64,000 bases of DNA from Margaritifera margaritifera (taxonomy: Eukaryota > Mollusca > Bivalvia > Unionida > Margaritiferidae): positions 1 through 64,000 of the forward strand of contig JAQPZY010001128.1 in NCBI GenBank assembly GCA_029931535.1, written 5' to 3'. The notes beneath the pieces were generated by a model. That model worked only from the letters and a program-made list of their open reading frames with translations, ran no database searches and was not told the DNA's origin. Positions 59,191 through 64,000 of this stretch are shown here, piece after piece; the stretch's first letter is position 1; each line of letters starts with the position of its first letter. The position numbers and the translations under genes were made by a program.

Positions 59191-60140
59191 TCAAGTTTCC
59201 ATAATTAATTCTCAGCTTGACAATCTTGCGCGCGAACTTCATGCGACAAAAAAAAAGTTTCCGCGTCGCCGTGTAGTTGCAAATGCTGTCGATGATATAT
59301 GGTCTGTTGATCTTGCTGATAGGTCTGAAATTACAGATGACACGGGGTTCGATATTTACTAGACGCAGTTGATATACAAAGTCGACTTGCATTTAGTCAA
59401 CCCGTAAAAATTAAGATGGGAAATACTGTGATTCCTGCATTTAAATCCATAATTGAAAACAGCGACAGACAACTAAATAAAATCTGGACAGATCACGGCG
59501 TTGAGTTTTATAACAAACAATCTGAAAACTTTTTGGCGCGATTTAACATAAAAAAATTACTAAACAAGAAATGAAGGTAAGAGCGTTATGGTTGAGCGAT
59601 TTAATCGTACGTTGCGACAAGCAATATCAAAACATTATACGGCAAACAATACAAATCGATACGTTGATGATCTGCAAAATATCATTGACGTTTATAATAA
59701 TAGCGCGCACAGATCAATTGGAATGACACTACAATGCGCTGTTGAAAATCCACTTGCAGCAAATGAAAACCTATATCGAAGACATAAATTTAAAAAATAT
59801 GATAAAGTTAGAATTTCTTTAACAAAATAAGTATTTGAAAAAGGTGCAACACCAAATTGGTCTGAGGAGGTATTTGTTATATCGCAGGTGTTGCATATAA
59901 CATGACATATAAGCTTGTTGATCTTTCCGGTGAGGATATTTCTGGATCATTTTACGAGCAGGAACTTGCGCGGACCAATCAGAATGTGTTTATAATCGAA
60001 AAAATAATTGCAACTCGAGGTAAACGCAGTTTGGTAAAATGGCGTGGATACTCCAATGTTTTAACTCGTGGGTTCCAACGGCAAGCATTGCTCATTCAGT
60101 GAACAATGATAACTTAATTGTTTCTAACGAAAAATCTTGA
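59191..60140 (+). pseudogene. Polinton integrase with chromodomain
   Basis: A retroviral-type DDE integrase. LARELHATKKKFPRRRVV and the first aspartate in IWSVDLAD (about 59299-59322) are in frame with the upstream PLA2 region. A frame change near 59360 leads to DIQSRLAFSQPVKIKMG and the second aspartate in KIWTDHGVEFYN (about 59478-59515); a further break near 59575 precedes the third acidic residue in VERFNRTLRQAISKHYT (59589-59640). FKKYDKVRISLTK and LVDLSGEDISGSFYEQEL make the C-terminal domain. FIIEKIIATRGKRSLVKWRG at about 59990-60050 is a chromodomain, which in relatives steers insertion to marked chromatin. The end is at 60140 after one more frame change. All three catalytic residues are still readable. 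Confidence 0.8.
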
Positions 60141-60157
60141 TTTTCAGCATGAGTTTT
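60131..60157. promoter_or_regulatory. Intergenic palindrome, copy 2, at the integrase stop
   Basis: AAAATCTTGATTTT overlaps the integrase stop and runs into CAGCATGAGTTTT, matching the copy after the protease gene at 18 of 19 bases (60139-60157 and 58494-58512). Confidence 0.5.
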
Positions 60158-60422
60158 TGCGCGATATAATAACATCATTATAATTTTTTCATATTTCCGC
60201 GCACTGCTTTAACGTGAACCGGTTTACAACGCGCTAATACATTATTATTTTTCCCTCTGTGATAACACCACACGTGTACATGAGTGTGATTATTTTAGAA
60301 AAAATAAAATCAAATTTAATATTTTTTTGCCGCCCTGGAATCGATAAGTTAATAAAAGGCGTAACTCATTCACAAAAATTCGATATTAATCTGCGGTAAA
60401 ATTAAATCGTTTAATTGGGTTT
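60158..60422. other. Non-coding gap in the Polinton
   Basis: AT-rich, no frame recognised; lies between the convergent integrase and the minus-strand small gene. Confidence 0.4.
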
Positions 60423-60728
60423 TTAACATGGTATTTTGCGTCGTAAACGTTTTTTTTTTTTTTTTTTTTGGTTTCTAGAAAACTCAAGACAAGTTGATGT
60501 TACGTTAAAGTAATTTTCCTCGTCACACTCGTCGCTGCGTTCAGGTGTATACGGTAATGCTCGCTCATCAGTATTTATCCACGAATCATCACGCGCCTGG
60601 AAAAGCTGTGCGCGCTTTTCGTGTTGTGTGTCTTTGTCTAAATCAATTTTGCTATATATGCTTGCCAGCAGAGCAAACATTATATTTTTATCAACGCATA
60701 AAAAATAAGATGACACAAATTCAATCAA
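60423..60728 (-). CDS. Small unknown protein (Polinton)
   Basis: The 101-codon minus-strand frame reads KNIMFALLASIYSKIDLDKD, an acidic middle (ERSDECDEENYF) and a C-terminal polylysine made by a T-run at about 60450-60470, so the true tail may differ. An internal ATG at 60680 is the likelier start, because it would leave a 30-bp divergent gap to the plus-strand gene at 60711, similar to the fibre/ATPase pair. No family recognised; the overlapping plus-strand frame is an alternative. Confidence 0.35.
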   Translation of the reverse strand: MIEFVSSYFLCVDKNIMFALLASIYSKIDLDKDTQHEKRAQLFQARDDSWINTDERALPYTPERSDECDEENYFNVTSTCLEFSRNQKKKKKKRLRRKIPC

Positions 60729-61004
60729 ATCTTACTGAATACTCAGCGGTAGCGTGCACGATAGAAAACCGCGTTGACCTTTATGAAGAAATTGCTGCGA
60801 TCTTTGACAATGTTAATCGAAAAATATCTTTTGCTTTTAAGATACGATACGGTAACAGCGACAAGGTTTAATTAAACAAACAACAACGGTATTTATTTGC
60901 GCAGCACGGAGAAATTGCAGTTTGTTATGATGCGCGGTTACTTATGGCGTTTGCGCATAATTGCTTACCACGCGGCAAGCTTATAAAAATAATCTCCAAA
61001 ATTT
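60711..61004 (+). pseudogene. Small unknown protein with one nonsense codon (Polinton)
   Basis: From ATG 60711 the frame reads MTQIQSNLTEYSAVACTIEN and stops at a TAA (codon 54, about 60869). The same frame then continues with coding-like sequence (RYLFAQHGEIAVCYDARLLM) to a second TAA at 61002-61004, giving about 97 codons. A single nonsense change is the simplest view. Function unknown. It precedes the exonuclease gene by 41 bp. Confidence 0.45.
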
Positions 61005-61045
61005 AAAAAAACCCTCAACTTAAACGCGTGGTAATTATATAAACA

Positions 61046-61754
61046 ATGTTGGAAAACTCAACGGATTCCAATGTGATTTATGAAAAAATAAAAAATTTTA
61101 TCAAAGAAAACTCTGGAGTTTGTGAAGCGCACAAAACAAAACTTAATTACCATTGGGGCATCTGAAATTGCAACCGCGTTTGGTATTAATCCATACAAAA
61201 CACTAAACGAGTTAGCGCGCGAAAAACTCAAATAAAAAAAAATTCCAACACAATGCAGCTGGGGTTTGCTATTTGAAAACATTGCCGTTGAAGTTATCGA
61301 ATTACAACTTGACAGCGCGGTAATTGGAAACAACGTTAAATTAAAAACCGATTACGGTGTGTGTTGCTTTCCAGATGGATTTATCGTGTTGGATAAGCAA
61401 ATAGTGTTGCTGGAGATAAAATGCCCAATGTTACGGCAAGTATATAGAATTCCTAATTATAACACACCGCAAGTACTTTGTTAACTAGAGGTTGTAAATA
61501 TCGCAGATTATGGTTTGTATGTTGATATTTGTTTTCGAAGATGGTCACGTGATAATTTAACCTTTTTGCCTGGATACAATACGGAATTACACAATGACAA
61601 AAAAATTTTGTCAGAAAAAAAAAATCCAATTGCGATAGGAATTGCAGGTGTTTATGAAATGTATGAGAGTGGGTGTTGTTGTGACCCGGTTGATTTTGGA
61701 GGCTGTGCTCGTGATGATTTTTTATTGTTTTTCAAGCAAATAGAAAAAAAATAA
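61046..61754 (+). pseudogene. PD-(D/E)XK exonuclease (YqaJ/alkaline nuclease-like)
   Basis: After the motif TATATAAACA the ATG opens MLENSTDSNVIYEKIKNFIK. A frame change near 61130 gives ITIGASEIATAFGINPYKTL, the N-terminal serine motif of lambda-exonuclease/YqaJ folds; W-G-x-LFE (about 61260-61280) follows. The catalytic set is PDGFIVLDKQ (Asp, near 61372) and LLEIKCPM (Glu-x-Lys, about 61408-61430), then YVDICFRRWSRDNLTFLPGY. Stops at about 61235 and 61483 interrupt it. Such nucleases pair with recombination-dependent replication in large DNA viruses; this one neighbours the polymerase gene. Confidence 0.68.
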
Positions 61755-61756
61755 TT

Positions 61757-61969
61757 ATGGATAATATTTTTTAAAAATTTAAAAACTCAGGCAGCGCGGA
61801 TTTTGAAAAAGAAAAATCAAGATTTTTTGCGCAACCCTGTTTTCGAGGATTTGTATGCTTTAAAATTTTGGAGATAAAATACACAACGGTGCATAAGAAA
61901 AACTACAGGAAAACATTAGAAACCGTTGTAAAATTACTGGAAAATGAAATTAAATGTATTCAAAAGTAA
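61757..61969 (+). pseudogene. Small basic protein with one nonsense codon (Polinton)
   Basis: ATG 61757 gives MDNIF then TAA, and the same frame continues open for 64 codons (SADFEKEKSRFFAQPCFRGF, YRKTLETVVKLLENEIKCIQ) to the stop at 61967-61969. It immediately follows the exonuclease stop, and its 3' end overlaps the convergent HNH gene by 20 bp. Unknown function. Confidence 0.4.
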
Positions 61970-62494
61970 TTTTTTGATGAAGTCGCTGTGATGTTGCTGA
62001 ATTTTGTCTTCCATTTGCTATTTTTCTTATATTAGCATTATGAATCCCAAAGTAGTTTCCAGCTGTTTTCATGGAAGCAAATTGTAACTCCTCTCCGGTT
62101 TCTAAATTTATTGATTTTACGCGTCGTTTTCCAACAAGCTTGTTGCAACCTGTTTTTCCACGTTGTGTGTTTTCTTGCTGGGTAACAGCCTCAAGATTTT
62201 CAATGCTATTGTTTACCCGCACGCCGTCAATATGATTAATAACCATGTTTTCTGGAATAAGTTCAACATGGCATTCGTAAACAAAACGGTGTGCTAAATA
62301 ACTTTTTCTATTTGTTCCAACCCGCAAACGTTAACTAGTAAATATCCAGAGTTTTGAACATTACCTAAACGCCGCACATTTGCACAATTTCTTATTTCTC
62401 CAAGCTCGTTAGATTCGTATTTGTTATAAATTTGGTGTCTTCTCCAAATTGCTTCATCAACTACAAATTGTTCAACTTTAGCGTTATCTGCCAT
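61950..62494 (-). pseudogene. HNH homing endonuclease (NUMOD4-HNH-NUMOD1 type), frameshifted
   Basis: Starting at ATG 62494 (MADNAKVEQFVVDEAIWRRH), the first block has a NUMOD4-like QIYNKYESNELGEIRN. A frame change near 62320 leads to the HNH core LAHRFVYECHVELIPENMVI, NHIDGVRVNN and SIENLEAVTQQEN (His, Asn, His-type metal site), then a NUMOD1-like DNA-binding repeat VKSINLETGEELQFASMKTA ending GIHNANIRKIANG. About 180 codons. Such genes are selfish nucleases common in phages and giant viruses; it is placed against the direction of its neighbours, in a tight gap, as a captured gene would be. One frameshift inactivates it. Confidence 0.78.
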
Positions 62495-62635
62495 AGTATA
62501 CTAATACTGATTTCTCTAATAGGGGGTAAAAAAAAATAAGATATTGCTTTCTTTAATTGGACAGCAAACTTTTTTGAAAGAATGTGTTGGGCTTTCTAGA
62601 CCATCATGTTAAAGAAATGCAATTATATATACACA

Positions 62636-63048
62636 ATGCCAAGACTAAATTTACAAGATAAAATAAGAAGAGTTTTGCTAACACCGCGACAACGTGCAGC
62701 AGCATTTGGAAACTTTGATAAATCATTTGTTGTTGACAAACAGCATGTGCTAGGTGATATAACCCCGCGTGAACTTAAGCGTGTCATTGTAAGCACAGCA
62801 CAAAATGAATTAAATAATCATCGTGTTGGAATTCGAATTAATGCACAAATTCAAGTTGAGCTTGAAAAAATGAACTTTTTGGACGGAAATTTGCAGGAAG
62901 AAATTTCTGGGCCGTTTCTTTCCTCAAAACAAAAATTTATTTACGCGCAACAAATATCACGGTATTTGTCAATGAAATCTATGAAGAAATGATGAGAAAT
63001 TTGGAAAACTTTACCCGGGGTGGATCAGCATGGAAATTTATTAAATAA
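62636..63048 (+). pseudogene. Small unknown basic protein before the polymerase (Polinton)
   Basis: The ATG at 62636 follows TATATACACA and starts MPRLNLQDKIRRVLLTPRQR; the frame continues with VVDKQHVLGDITPRELKRVI to near 62970, where a frame change leads to EEMMRNLENFTRGGSAWKFI and a stop at 63048. An upstream in-frame ATG at 62606 exists, but the TATA-like motif favours 62636. About 137 codons, no family recognised. It directly precedes the polymerase and may be transcribed with it. Confidence 0.45.
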
Positions 63049-63054
63049 AACAAA

Positions 63055-64000
63055 TTTTAATACACACATCGCGTTATAACCCGTTGCGCGGTGGAAACTA
63101 TGTTGAGTTACCAGCACGAATACAAAATAGCAAATGTGCAATTAAATAATGATAATAAATGCTTTTTGTGGGCTTTCTTTCAGCAAAATTGCCACCAAAA
63201 ATCATTCTGACAGAGTATCATCTTACAGGCGTTTCGAAGACATGATTAATCTTACCGGAATACATTTTCCGTTTGAAGAAAAACAAACACCACGATTTGG
63301 AAAACAAAATAACATGACAATTAATATTTTTGGGCTTACAACAACAAACAAAATTTATCTGCGGTATATTTCAGAGCACGCTAATAAAAAAACAATTAAT
63401 ATTCTCCTGTAAAAAAGCCCACTATGCATGGATAAAAAAATTTTAACGGATTAGTCAGAACACAATATAGCAAACATAAATCAAAATTTTATTTTTGTTA
63501 CAGGTGTTTACACGGGTGTAAATCCCAAAAAAATCTTGATGATCACGCAAATTATTGCAAAAATGTTCAGGCTGTATAAATGCCGTCGCGTAAAGAATGC
63601 ACGTTAGAATTTAAAAACATAAACAATCAGATGGTAGTTCCGTTTATTATTTACGCGGATTTTGAGTTGCTGTTGGAAACCATTGATGTTGTACATGGGT
63701 CACCAAATGCGTCCTGGACAACAAAAACACAAAATCATATTCCATGTGAAGCTGCGTATAAAGTTGTTTGTGCCGTAGACAGCCCCGCATCAAAGCCGCT
63801 ACGTTGTTATCGCGGAATTAATACAGCAAACTGGTTAATTGAAAATTTAATTGCAGAAACCGAGTACATAAAAACAAAAACAAACGCGCACATGTTACCT
63901 CTCACAGCGGAACAAGAAAAAGATTTTTTAAACGCAAAAACCTGCAGCATATGCTCGCGCGAGCTTTTAGGCGATAAAGTTCGTGACCACTGCCATGTTA
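63055..64000 (+). pseudogene. Protein-primed DNA polymerase B, N-terminal part (runs off the window)
   Basis: The reading opens with NPLRGGNYVELPARIQNSKC (about 63080-63140), then NDNKCFLWAF, SDRVSSYRRFEDMINLTGIH and FGKQNNMTINIFG (63200-63330), the leader typical of Polinton polymerases. A zinc-finger segment YFCYRCLHGCKSQKNLDDHA lies at about 63498-63560. The exonuclease I motif PFIIYADFELLL is at about 63640-63675, followed by IPCEAAYKVVCAVD, LRCYRG and a Cys/His ribbon CSICSRELLGDKVRDHCH to the edge. Stops near 63150, 63410, 63430 and 63580 break the first half; from 63580 the frame is open to the end. The polymerase core lies to the right. Confidence 0.82.

Noticed and set aside
60545..60871. 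Plus-strand 108-codon frame
   Set aside because: Its first half overlaps the more protein-like minus-strand frame; the plus-strand gene more likely starts at 60711.
61812..61828. Third copy of the gene-end palindrome (AAAAATCAAGATTTTTT)
   Set aside because: It lies inside a coding-like frame (61757-61969) and lacks the GCATGAGTTTT extension, so chance is likelier.

Overview
The window looks like a stretch of an AT-rich, intron-bearing marine invertebrate genome, most likely a mollusc such as a bivalve. This rests on gene sparsity, spliced (GT-AG) exons, long TA and CT microsatellites, LTR, LINE, SINE and hAT-type repeats, and one clear eukaryotic housekeeping gene. The species call is inference; nothing here fixes it.

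Regions. (1) 0.2-10.6 kb: graveyard of virus-like Polinton/Maverick DNA. Two separate Polinton integrase relics (about 3.84-4.64 kb minus, 8.48-9.18 kb plus) and the N-terminal half of a Polinton-type DNA polymerase B (9.23-10.57 kb minus) can be read through many stops and frameshifts; a LINE relic lies at 1.77-3.06 kb. (2) 10.6-27 kb: repeats. A solo LTR at 10.7 kb has an inverted sister at 19.3 kb; an old duplicated block of about 3 kb (12.6-15.3 and 22.6-25.6 kb), two tRNA-derived SINE-like copies, a hAT-type MITE and several tandem arrays fill the rest. (3) 27.2 kb: an intact, intronless gene for the spliceosomal Sm protein F. (4) 32-42.4 kb: a decayed multi-exon gene joining a SET methyltransferase-like domain, a C2H2-like finger and a tyrosine-recombinase-like domain; a third solo LTR sits against one of its splice acceptors. 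(5) 43.2-46.9 kb: a DNA transposon bounded by about 55-bp inverted repeats, with hAT-like transposase debris inside. (6) 47.6-64 kb: most of a Polinton/adintovirus-like element, running off the right edge.

The right-hand element is the main content. From left: a hairpin-rich candidate terminus; minus-strand genes for small helical proteins, one large helical protein split by a LINE fragment, and a fibre-like protein with tail-fibre repeats and a discoidin-like tip; then plus-strand genes for packaging ATPase, coiled-coil protein, penton-like minor capsid, a basic protein, major capsid, two tandem MPPRK mini-proteins, adenain-like protease, a phospholipase A2 region running into an integrase with chromodomain, an exonuclease, small unknowns, a minus-strand HNH homing endonuclease, and the start of protein-primed DNA polymerase B. 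Together these make a virion, integration and replication set. Nearly every long gene carries stops or frameshifts, so the copy is probably an inactive endogenous element, although several breaks fall at homopolymers where assembly error is possible.

Start codons of the element sit a few bases after one of two short AT-rich motifs, and two gene pairs diverge from gaps of only 30-40 bp, pointing to very compact virus-style promoters.
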